DNA from: Chryseobacterium sp. JM1
Lineage (GTDB): Bacteria; Bacteroidota; Bacteroidia; Flavobacteriales; Weeksellaceae
DNA: 64,000 bases
Direction: 5' to 3'
Assembly (NCBI RefSeq): GCF_000737715.1
Contig: NZ_JPRN01000009.1
Coordinates: forward strand, 62,001-126,000
Below, piece after piece: positions 27,138 to 32,912 of the stretch; positions within the stretch are counted from its first letter, which is position 1; each line of letters begins with the position of its first letter. The notes below the pieces were generated by a model. The model made no database searches. It saw nothing but the letters and a program-made list of their open reading frames with translations, and was not told the DNA's origin. Made by a program: the position numbers and the translations under genes.

Positions 27138-27821
27138 ATGAAAGAATCAGAAAAAATAAAGATTGGTATTGTGGACGATGATCTTCTCTTTGTTCAGCTT
27201 TTAAAGGATTATATAGATAAAGATGGCCGCTATCAGACGATACTCACCTGTACCGGCGGAACAGCTTTCCTCGGGGAAATAGAAACCAACACTCCGGATA
27301 TTCTGATCCTGGATCTGAGAATGACCGACGGCAGCGGCCTTGACGTACTTTCTGCATTATCACAGACTGATACGGAAATGAAGATCATTGTCCTTTCGAG
27401 TTTTTACAGGCGTTCTTTTATGGGACAAATGTTGAAAATGGGGGCTCATGCTTTCCTATCGAAAGAAATCGAACTGAGTGAACTTCCGGCTGTCATCAAT
27501 GCGGTGCATGAAAACGGTCATTATTTTTCAAATGATCAGGTAGAAGTGATGAGGCATCAGCTGTCCAATAAACTTCCTGAATTTCACGCCTACTCCAAAG
27601 ATGATCTTACGGAAAGGGAAATCGACGTACTGAGACTGGTTTGTCAGCAAATGAGCACCAAAGAAATTGCAGATGCCCTGTTTATCTCTCCAAAAACCGT
27701 TGAAACCCATAAGACCAATCTGATGATCAAAACCTGTGTCAAGAATATGGCCGGACTGGTTATTTATGCGGTACAGAATCGGATTATTGATGCGAATGAG
27801 ATTGTTTTGCTGGATAAGTAA
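27138..27821 (+). CDS. LuxR/NarL-family response regulator
   Basis: The 227-residue protein has a receiver domain (residues 5-125) with the acidic pocket VDDD at 12-15, phosphoacceptor Asp59 (DILILDLRM), the conserved Ser/Thr strand (IIVLSSF) and Lys (FLSKE), and a C-terminal LuxR helix-turn-helix (LTEREIDVLRLVCQQMSTKE, then ISPKTVETHKTNLMIKT). It is the last gene of the sensory operon. The convergent R-body operon begins about 4 kb away and is the nearest large target; regulation of it is inferred from proximity only. Confidence 0.94.
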   Translation: MKESEKIKIGIVDDDLLFVQLLKDYIDKDGRYQTILTCTGGTAFLGEIETNTPDILILDLRMTDGSGLDVLSALSQTDTEMKIIVLSSFYRRSFMGQMLKMGAHAFLSKEIELSELPAVINAVHENGHYFSNDQVEVMRHQLSNKLPEFHAYSKDDLTEREIDVLRLVCQQMSTKEIADALFISPKTVETHKTNLMIKTCVKNMAGLVIYAVQNRIIDANEIVLLDK

Positions 27822-27827
27822 TCGGGG

Positions 27828-28060
27828 AAGCGCGGTGCGGGTTGCGAGATACGGGTTGGAGAGTTTGAGAGTCGGAGGGTTTGAGTTTTTTACAATACAA
27901 CAAAATTACATTGAAATTTTACTTTCGGATCTCAAAAGCTTCTCTATTCACTCACAAACCCGTATCCCACACCCCGAAGCCTCGTAACCCGTATCCCGCA
28001 CCACGAAACGCTAAAACCCTCAAACCCTAAAACTCTCCGACACTCAAACCCATCCCTTCC
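27828..28060. repeat. Intergenic imperfect inverted-repeat element
   Basis: The left arm (27828-27890) has GTGCGGGTTGCGAGATACGGG and GAGTCGGAGGGTTTGAG-type units. The right arm (27955-28055), read in reverse, has GTGCGGGATACGGGTTACG and the matching GAGTGTCGGAGAGTTTT. About 65 bp of AT-rich sequence lies between. It sits between two convergent operons and resembles a repetitive extragenic palindromic element. No gene was seen. Confidence 0.55.
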
Positions 28061-28070
28061 CCCAAACAAA

Positions 28071-28103
28071 AATCAGGAAGTACACCATATGCACTCCCTG
28101 ATT
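28071..28103 (-). terminator. Intrinsic terminator of the R-body operon
   Basis: On the - strand AATCAGGGAGT pairs (one mismatch) with ACTTCCTGATT and is followed by TTTTGTTT. It lies about 25 bp after the stop of the last reb gene. Confidence 0.8.
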
Positions 28104-28127
28104 GGAATCTAAAAAACACGCTAATAA

Positions 28128-28388
28128 TTAAGGATTTAAGATTTTAGCAATGGACACTGCATCTGCGATTGTATCCATGCTGTAGATCTGAATAACGCCT
28201 TGTGTGGTGGCTGCCTGGCCTAAAATATTCTGTTGGTTCTGCGCATTCACTGCGTTTTCAAACATAATTCCTGTAGAATGTGCAGCTGACTGATAGACGT
28301 TACTTAAAGCCATTGCAGGAGATTCTGCTACCACTTTTACGTTCGACTGCGTTACTGCGTCTGTGATTTGTTCGTTTACTGTTGCCAT
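28128..28388 (-). CDS. RebB-family R-body protein, tandem copy 5
   Basis: The 86-residue protein belongs to the RebB or 'killing trait' family, whose members polymerise into R bodies: large insoluble coiled ribbons that can unroll and puncture membranes. It has the family layout: VNEQITDAVTQSNVKVVAES, then PAMALSNVYQSAAHSTGIMF with the AHSTG block, ENAVNAQNQQN, and a C-terminal segment. It is the last of five tandem copies with a repeat distance near 340 bp. It differs from copies 3 and 4 mainly in QS/QT, A/T and ILGQ, so it is closer to copy 1. A hairpin lies 30 nt before its start. Confidence 0.9.
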   Translation of the reverse strand: MATVNEQITDAVTQSNVKVVAESPAMALSNVYQSAAHSTGIMFENAVNAQNQQNILGQAATTQGVIQIYSMDTIADAVSIAKILNP

Positions 28389-28417
28389 GATAATTATTGT
28401 TTATTTGGGTTTAGAAA

Positions 28418-28438
28418 ACAGCCGGATGATCCGGCTGT
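28418..28438 (-). promoter_or_regulatory. Spacer hairpin before reb copy 5
   Basis: ACAGCCGG and CCGGCTGT form an 8-bp stem around a 5-nt loop, 30 nt upstream of the start codon. It is the strongest of four equivalent hairpins. Confidence 0.65.
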
Positions 28439-28467
28439 GGGGGATTTTTGCCGTTAGCCGTAATCTC

Positions 28468-28728
28468 TTAAGGATTCAGGATTTTAGCAATAGAAACAGC
28501 GTCGGCTATGGTATCAAGGCTGTAGATCTGCGTAACACCTTGTGTAGTCGCTGCCTGAGTGACGATATTTTGCTGATTTTGAGTGTTCACTGCATTTTCA
28601 AACATAATTCCTGTGGAATGTGCTGCTGTTTGATACACGTTGCTTAAAGCCATTGCAGGAGATTCTCCTACTACTTTTACGTTCGACTGCGTTACTGCGT
28701 CTGTGATTTGTTCGTTTACTGTTGCCAT
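28468..28728 (-). CDS. RebB-family R-body protein, tandem copy 4
   Basis: 86 residues. It is almost identical to copy 3, with substitutions at NEQ/NQQ, GES/AES and TIAD/TVAD. The PAMALSNVYQTAAHSTGIMF core and the QNQQNIVTQAATTQG segment are intact, and no signal peptide is present, as expected for cytoplasmic R-body subunits. The same leader (CCAAATAAACAATAA-type) and a hairpin 32 nt upstream precede the start. Such similarity between neighbours indicates recent tandem duplication or gene conversion. Confidence 0.92.
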   Translation of the reverse strand: MATVNEQITDAVTQSNVKVVGESPAMALSNVYQTAAHSTGIMFENAVNTQNQQNIVTQAATTQGVTQIYSLDTIADAVSIAKILNP

Positions 28729-28759
28729 AATGGTTATTGTTTATTTGGGTTAAAAGAAA

Positions 28760-28774
28760 ACCGGATCACCCGGT
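28760..28774 (-). promoter_or_regulatory. Spacer hairpin before reb copy 4
   Basis: ACCGG and CCGGT form a 5-bp stem with a 5-nt loop (ATCAC on the + strand), 32 nt upstream of the start codon. Confidence 0.6.
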
Positions 28775-28808
28775 GATAAGGATTAATGTTCGTTGTTTGC
28801 TGAATGTA

Positions 28809-29069
28809 TTAAGGATTCAGGATTTTAGCAATAGAAACAGCATCGGCTACTGTATCCAGGCTGTAGATCTGCGTAACACCTTGCGTAGTGGCTGCCTGAG
28901 TGACGATGTTTTGCTGATTTTGAGTGTTCACTGCATTTTCAAACATGATTCCCGTGGAATGCGCTGCTGTTTGATACACGTTGCTTAAAGCCATTGCAGG
29001 AGATTCTGCTACCACTTTTACGTTGGATTGGGTAACTGCGTCTGTGATTTGTTGGTTAACTGTTGCCAT
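28809..29069 (-). CDS. RebB-family R-body protein, tandem copy 3
   Basis: 86 residues and nearly the same as copy 4. It is the only tandem copy reading VNQQITDAV instead of VNEQITDAV, a single-base change. AHSTG and NQQN blocks are intact. Hairpin 29101-29115 lies 32 nt before its start codon. Different copies may give ribbons with different sizes or sensitivity, as paralogous Reb proteins are known to be needed together in other R-body loci. Confidence 0.92.
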   Translation of the reverse strand: MATVNQQITDAVTQSNVKVVAESPAMALSNVYQTAAHSTGIMFENAVNTQNQQNIVTQAATTQGVTQIYSLDTVADAVSIAKILNP

Positions 29070-29100
29070 AATGATTATTATTTATTTGGGTTAAAAATTG

Positions 29101-29115
29101 ACCGGTACCTCCGGT
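29101..29115 (-). promoter_or_regulatory. Spacer hairpin before reb copy 3
   Basis: ACCGG and CCGGT with a 5-nt loop (TACCT), 32 nt upstream of the start codon; same stem and different loop from the hairpin at 28760. Confidence 0.6.
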
Positions 29116-29149
29116 TTGTAATGATTATTTTAGGATGAAATGAAAACTT

Positions 29150-29410
29150 TTAAGGTTTTAGGATGTTAGCAATAGAAATTGCATCTGCGATGGTATCTTT
29201 ACTGTAGATCTGAGCAATGCCCTGTGTAGTGGCTGCCTGAGTTACAATATTCTGTTGGTTCTGCGTATTCACCGCATTTTCAAACATGATTCCTGTAGAG
29301 TGCGCCGCTGTCTGGTACACATTACTTAGAGCCATTGCAGGAGATTCACTTACTACTTTTACATTGGACTGGGTTACTGCGTCTGTAATTTGTTCGTTTA
29401 CTGTTGCCAT
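29150..29410 (-). CDS. RebB-family R-body protein, tandem copy 2
   Basis: 86 residues. The core matches its neighbours, but the end differs more: IAQIYSKDTIADAISIANIL has a Lys in place of Leu/Met and Asn in place of Lys, so it is the most diverged of copies 2-5 in the C-terminal segment. A short CCGG-loop-CCGG hairpin (29441-29453) precedes its start by 31 nt. Confidence 0.92.
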   Translation of the reverse strand: MATVNEQITDAVTQSNVKVVSESPAMALSNVYQTAAHSTGIMFENAVNTQNQQNIVTQAATTQGIAQIYSKDTIADAISIANILKP

Positions 29411-29440
29411 AATGAGTATTGTTTGTTGGGATTAAAAACA

Positions 29441-29453
29441 CCGGATCTGCCGG
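29441..29453 (-). promoter_or_regulatory. Spacer hairpin before reb copy 2
   Basis: CCGG-ATCTG-CCGG, a 4-bp stem with a 5-nt loop, 31 nt upstream of the start codon; the weakest of the four. Confidence 0.5.
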
Positions 29454-29486
29454 ATTTAAGCCTAATTTCTACGTTTTCAGAAAAAA

Positions 29487-29747
29487 TTAAGGTTTCAGGA
29501 TCTTAGCTATAGAAACAGCGTCTGCCACTGTATCCATGCTGTAAATCTGCATAATACCCTGAGTAGTGGCTGCCTGTCCTAAAATGTTCTGTTGATTTTG
29601 TGTATTCACTGCATTTTCAAACATGATTCCCGTAGAGTGTGCAGCTGCCTGATAGACGTTGCTTAAAGCCATTGCAGGAGATTCTCCCACTACTTTCACG
29701 TTCGACTGCGTTACTGCGTCTGTGATTTGTTCGTTTACTGTTGCCAT
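29487..29747 (-). CDS. RebB-family R-body protein, tandem copy 1
   Basis: 86 residues. First transcribed of the five tandem copies, with NILGQAATTQGIMQIYSMDT at the end, like copy 5. Unlike the other four it lacks the CCGG hairpin 31 nt upstream; instead a GAGAT/ATCTC stem at 29767-29779 lies 20 nt before the start codon. The preceding 470 bp contain no intact reb gene. Confidence 0.92.
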   Translation of the reverse strand: MATVNEQITDAVTQSNVKVVGESPAMALSNVYQAAAHSTGIMFENAVNTQNQQNILGQAATTQGIMQIYSMDTVADAVSIAKILKP

Positions 29748-29816
29748 AGTTGTAATTGTTTTTTTTGAGATCTGATCTCGGTTAATAAATTATTTTGATT
29801 TAAACTAGTTTCCTGA

Positions 29817-30200
29817 TTATTTTAAGCTCCCGCAAATGATACGATGAAACAGGTTTTCAAGGCATTGTTGCAGACTGGTATTGGGTTTCGCTGTATGGAT
29901 GATTCTCGATACAATGGCTGAAATCATGACCTGTACAATCTGCAGGAGTTAAAATCTATATTTTGTAAGCTTCAGCCATCCTGTGTGATGTTGAAGAAAG
30001 GATGCGGTTGAGATTTTGGGATCTATTTCCTTACTATCTATCACTCTGTAGGTATGCTGTATGTGATCTATCGGGGATTGAGGATGCTTTGACGGTTTTG
30101 CAAATTGAGCATTTAGAAAACGATGTGGAAATAAATATTGACCTAACTTGACTGTATATATGCTGAGGGCACCATTTTCTATCTTTACAGAGAAATACAC
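29817..30200 (-). pseudogene. Possible decayed small gene within the R-body operon
   Basis: From a GTG at 30200 a frame of 83 codons (VYFSVKIENGALSIYTVKLG ... WLKLTKYRF) ends at a TAA at 29949-29951, and the same frame then stays open for 43 more codons (LLQIVQVMISAIVSRIIHTA ... HRIICGSLK) to 29817. The composition looks protein-like on both sides, which suggests one ~127-residue gene broken by a stop, but no ATG start exists and no family is recognised. The 83-residue part alone might be a real small gene. It fills the gap between the reb-like gene at 30220 and the tandem copies. Confidence 0.3.
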
Positions 30201-30219
30201 CGCATCCGTAGTTTTTGCT

Positions 30220-30447
30220 TTAAAAGCGGCCTTTTCCGAATGCTATTGAACTTTTGATTCTTACCTTTCCGGAGCTCATCTTTTTGAGTCCCATGACGTA
30301 ATTGCTCATTCCAAGCATTGTGTCCCTTTGTTGGTTCAATGCTGAATTGATATGCATTAATCCTGTGGAATGTGCACTGACCTGCATAGAAATGGCAGCG
30401 GGCACAGAGGCAGACATTCCCATTACTGCTGTATTGATTTCGTTCAT
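30220..30447 (-). CDS. Divergent Reb-like protein
   Basis: The 75-residue protein keeps the family core (VPAAISMQVSAHSTGLMHIN, ALNQQRDTM) but lacks the VNEQITDAVTQ start, and ends with a basic tail (KKMSSGKVRIKSSIAFGKGR). It could be a structural variant or a capping/assembly subunit of the R body. It lies in the same orientation between the accessory genes and the tandem reb array. Confidence 0.78.
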   Translation of the reverse strand: MNEINTAVMGMSASVPAAISMQVSAHSTGLMHINSALNQQRDTMLGMSNYVMGLKKMSSGKVRIKSSIAFGKGRF

Positions 30448-30477
30448 ATTATTTTTTATTTTGGGTTGGTATATTGT

Positions 30478-30657
30478 TGATGGAAGCTGGAAGAGGGAGG
30501 ATGGAAGTTACTATCAGGCAACTGACTTCTATCATTTATAAAAAATGGATTTAACAGTTTCAAAAATTTAATATAATTGCTCTGAAGTTCTGCTTTTGAA
30601 CCTAAAGAACCACCCTAATCCCTAATTCCTAATCCCTAATCCCTAATTCCTAATCTC
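30478..30657. repeat. Intergenic segment with a degraded dispersed-repeat arm and a CCCTAAT-type microsatellite
   Basis: 30483-30515 resembles the arms of the element at 12267-12506 (GGAAGCTGGAAGAGGGAGG, GGAAGTTACT). At about 30612-30655 are six or seven near-perfect 7-8-base units of CCCTAAT/CCTAATT. No gene. Confidence 0.55.
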
Positions 30658-31107
30658 CTACTTCCTCATATTCGCAAATCTCACCTGCAGCTTATTCATT
30701 CTTTCGGCTATTCTTAATTCCTTCTCTTTAATTTTCACCACTGAAGCTTCCTGCAGTTTTTTTAACTGGTCATCATAGTTCATTGTTACAGGACTGGCTG
30801 TAGCGGGTGATTGATACGCTTCCTGCTGTTTCACGGCTTCCTCCAGCTTTTCCAGCAGTGGTGCTAAAGATTTCAGGGTTTCTTTGGTTGCCTTGTCTTT
30901 GATGTAGTTGATGATTTCATCTTCATGACTCAGAACAAACGGCATGGCGCTGATGTCTATTCCAACGGCTTTACGTTCTGTTTCTACAACAGGGTTATCT
31001 TCCTCTGTTTCTTCAACTGCAGCTGCATTTTGCTCTTCATCAAGGGGAACATCTTCGTAAACGGCCGGATCTATTTTTTTGAGATTATGATCTTTTGAAT
31101 AATCCAT
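30658..31107 (-). CDS. R-body operon accessory protein C (acidic/coiled-coil, unknown)
   Basis: The 149-residue protein has an acidic, probably disordered first half (VPLDEEQNAAAVEETEEDNP), a short ordered segment (VGIDISAMPFVLSHEDEIIN), then two helical stretches with coiled-coil character (LKSLAPLLEKLEEAVKQQEA and KLQEASVVKIKEKELRIAER), and a basic end (MNKLQVRFANMRK). It overlaps the preceding gene by 23 bp. No family is recognised. Position suggests it helps assembly, storage or release of the R body. Confidence 0.72.
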   Translation of the reverse strand: MDYSKDHNLKKIDPAVYEDVPLDEEQNAAAVEETEEDNPVVETERKAVGIDISAMPFVLSHEDEIINYIKDKATKETLKSLAPLLEKLEEAVKQQEAYQSPATASPVTMNYDDQLKKLQEASVVKIKEKELRIAERMNKLQVRFANMRK

Positions 31108-31294
31108 ATCCTATTTTTTTAAGTTTGTCTGTAATTTGCATAGATAGAGTCTTCCCTGGCCCTTCTTTTTCAGGCTCTTCTGCAGGAATGACCGCTTCTT
31201 CGATCTTAGGTTTTACGAGTGGCTGAGTCAGCTTTATAGATTTCAGTACCAATTTTCCGTCTCCGCCGTCAGCCTCAAAATTTTTATTTCCCAT
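31085..31294 (-). CDS. R-body operon accessory protein B (small, unknown)
   Basis: The start is taken at 31294 (MGNKNFEADGGDGKLVLKSI...), which has an AGGA-type ribosome site just upstream; this gives 69 residues. The frame is open further up to a TTG at 31339 that overlaps the stop of the preceding gene, and a -1 shift on the A10 tract there would fuse the two. The protein has a Pro/Glu-rich middle (AVIPAEEPEKEGPGKTLSMQ) and an amphipathic basic end (ITDKLKKIGYGLFKRS). No family is recognised. Confidence 0.62.
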   Translation of the reverse strand: MGNKNFEADGGDGKLVLKSIKLTQPLVKPKIEEAVIPAEEPEKEGPGKTLSMQITDKLKKIGYGLFKRS

Positions 31295-31335
31295 GCTGTC
31301 CTGTTCTTCTGGTTTTTCATTGACAGGCGCTGATG

Positions 31336-31818
31336 TCAATTGTTTTTTTTTTCAGCATCTTCTGTGGGAAGATCTTCGATGGGTGCCGGACTTGGTGGAG
31401 GATTCAGATTGCTGTTAACAGCAAAAATCGCGGTAGAAATTTTCGTTTTCACTTCAGCATAATCGCTCACGATTTTAAAAAGATCCCGCATCATTTCATT
31501 GCCTGTCTCACTACCTGTCTCTTCAACTGCTCCTTCCGTAAGTTTTTTCTTTGGCGGCGGCTTATTTTCGCTGGGCGTTCCGTAGGTCAGGAAATTATTG
31601 GCCAATCTGCTCAGTGCGATAAGACCTACCTGCTCAAATCCCTTTAAAAAAGACTGCAGATCCTGAACCATCATCCCCGTCGACTGATCGATCATTACTT
31701 TTCCTGCACCGGTCATTGGGGAAGCTGTCGGTGGCGACAATACTTCTTTGTTGATGAAAACTACCGCTTCTTCTGCAGCGTTGGTAGGTTTGGCTCCTTC
31801 TGAATTTTGCGTTCCCAT
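31336..31818 (-). CDS. R-body operon accessory protein A (unknown)
   Basis: The 160-residue protein contains a central ordered region (PMTGAGKVMIDQSTGMMVQD, LQSFLKGFEQVGLIALSRLA) that resembles Reb-like helical segments in size and Met/Gln content, then a Pro/Lys linker and a C-terminal helix (IVSDYAEVKTKISTAIFAVN) that recalls reb-type C-termini. It ends in a poly-Lys/Asn tail encoded by A10. It lies 17 bp after the first reb-like gene, so it is in the same operon. A remote relation to Reb proteins is only a possibility. Confidence 0.7.
   Translation of the reverse strand: MGTQNSEGAKPTNAAEEAVVFINKEVLSPPTASPMTGAGKVMIDQSTGMMVQDLQSFLKGFEQVGLIALSRLANNFLTYGTPSENKPPPKKKLTEGAVEETGSETGNEMMRDLFKIVSDYAEVKTKISTAIFAVNSNLNPPPSPAPIEDLPTEDAEKKNN
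31343..31352 (-). other. A10 homopolymer at a -1 frame junction between accessory genes A and B
   Basis: On the coding strand the end of gene A reads GAA AAA AAA AAC AAT TGA, with ten A residues. A shift of -1 here would read through into the open frame of gene B (KKKQLTSAPVNEK...), giving a joined protein of about 245 residues. A-AAA-AAC is a known slippery heptamer, and homopolymers of ten are also prone to polymerase slippage. Confidence 0.5.
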
Positions 31819-31835
31819 GGTTTTAAAGTTTTAGA

Positions 31836-32051
31836 TTATCCTTTTAAGATCTTAATGGCATCTGCTACAATGGCCGGATTAAGCTGGTTAAGGTTCTGCT
31901 GGTTGGTTACTGAGTTCTGTATCGAAATTCCGCTGGCATGCATCGCCATCTGGTACAACATACTCATTGCCTGAGCCGGTGATTCGCCGAGCACTGTAAC
32001 ATTGGTCTGCGTTACCGCATCGGTGACCTTGTTATTTACTGTATCTGACAT
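31836..32051 (-). CDS. RebB-family R-body protein, first gene of the operon
   Basis: The start is placed at 32051 (MSDTVNNKVTDAVTQTNVTV...), which aligns exactly with the family's VNxxxTDAVTQxNV start; the open frame upstream adds 13 residues unlike the family. The 71-residue protein has LGESPAQAMSMLYQMAMHAS (AHASG instead of AHSTG) and lacks the QAATTQGxxQIYS insertion of the tandem copies. It is a divergent paralogue and probably a second type of structural subunit, as Reb ribbons in other species require two different Reb proteins. Confidence 0.9.
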   Translation of the reverse strand: MSDTVNNKVTDAVTQTNVTVLGESPAQAMSMLYQMAMHASGISIQNSVTNQQNLNQLNPAIVADAIKILKG

Positions 32052-32213
32052 ATACTTGGTTTTAATGGTTATTACATTTCTGAGGATCATTCATTCTTCT
32101 TATCTTTAAAGAACTTTTCTCCCGGTTTACTGTTCTACGCCTTCCCTCCTCTTCATTTTCTGTTTCTCTCTTTCTTCTGATACAAATTTCCAAAAGAAAA
32201 ATATATCCACATT

Positions 32214-32254
32214 AAGGGAATTTACTGGTTTTTAGAAATTCAGGTATTTCCCTT
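32214..32254. promoter_or_regulatory. Candidate operator (imperfect inverted repeat) upstream of the R-body operon
   Basis: AAGGGAATTTACTGG and TCAGGTATTTCCCTT are inverted with 11 of 15 matching positions and an 11-bp gap. Distance to the reb start is about 160-200 bp. A binding site for the LuxR-type regulator is only a guess. Confidence 0.25.
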
Positions 32255-32494
32255 TTATGTGATAAAAAAGTAATCAAGCCTTATTTTCAAATACTTAAAA
32301 CTGGACAAACCCATTTATTAATGGGGATCTAAGCAAATTACGAGCATAAAAAAACCGTCACGATCAATGTTAACGGTTTTGATTCAATGAAAAACAGGCA
32401 ACTGTACTCTTCAATATTATTACAGATAAACTGCTTGCTTCTAAATATAGATTAAGAATTTTGTGTTAAAACTTATTGGAATAAAATGGTTTTA

Positions 32495-32715
32495 AACGCG
32501 AAGGCACAAAGGTTTTCCCCACATGATGTATGTAAGGCGCAAGAAAATCGAAGATATTCAGCAAGGTAAAGACCAATGACAATCATTCTATCCTTTTTTA
32601 TGGGATTATTTTCTTCCGTAATGATATACGGTATACAATTTTATCGGAGATAAAATCATTGCACCTTACAACAGCGTGTTTATTAAAATTTGCGTCTTTG
32701 CGATTAACCAACAAA
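32495..32715. repeat. MITE-like element with 'CGCAAAGACGCAAAG'-type ends
   Basis: The left end (ACGCGAAGGCACAAAGG, 32497-32513) and the right end (TTTGCGTCTTTGCGATT, 32690-32706) are inverted relative to each other with a few mismatches. This end sequence is a very common flavobacterial intergenic repeat (established from general knowledge of these genomes). No gene inside. Confidence 0.45.
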
Positions 32716-32756
32716 CCTCTAATTTTTCTAAAAGCAGAATGTAGCTGTCAATTTAT

Positions 32757-32789
32757 AAACCTTATAGGTTTTCGAAACCTATAAGGTTT
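32757..32789. repeat. Perfect 15-bp-stem hairpin, copy 1
   Basis: AAACCTTATAGGTTT, loop TCG, AAACCTATAAGGTTT. The same 13-bp core recurs at 60744-60776. No T-run follows. Confidence 0.65.
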
Positions 32790-32836
32790 GAACAAGTACT
32801 AACAATTAATCTGAATAATTTTCCAACCTGTTTTTG

Positions 32837-32870
32837 AGATTGCTTCGTCGCTGCGCTCCTCGCAATGACG
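32837..32870. repeat. GATTGCTTCGTCGC small intergenic repeat
   Basis: The segment GATTGCTTCGTCGCTGCGCT followed by CCTCGCAATGACG is a widespread small repeat in bacterial intergenic regions. It can form a partly paired stem (TTGC...GCAA). Confidence 0.5.
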
Positions 32871-32912
32871 GTTTAAGTTCTGTGGAGGTTCTGGATAAAA
32901 TATGAACAACTT

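Larger units (their letters stand above)
32052..32912. other. 861-bp intergenic region upstream of the R-body operon, rich in small repeats
   Basis: It should hold the R-body promoter close to 32051. Other contents: an imperfect inverted repeat (32214-32254), an element bounded by inverted 'GCAAAGGCGCAAAG'-type arms (about 32495-32715), a perfect hairpin (32757-32789), and the common GATTGCTTCGTCGC repeat (32837-32870). No gene is supported. Confidence 0.55.

Noticed and set aside
28128..29747. Tandem ~340-bp units considered as a CRISPR or other direct-repeat array
   Set aside because: Each unit is an intact 86-codon gene with its own start and leader, so it is a gene array.
30612..30655. 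Telomere-like CCCTAA repeats
   Set aside because: The units are imperfect and lie inside a bacterial operon; a short microsatellite explains them.
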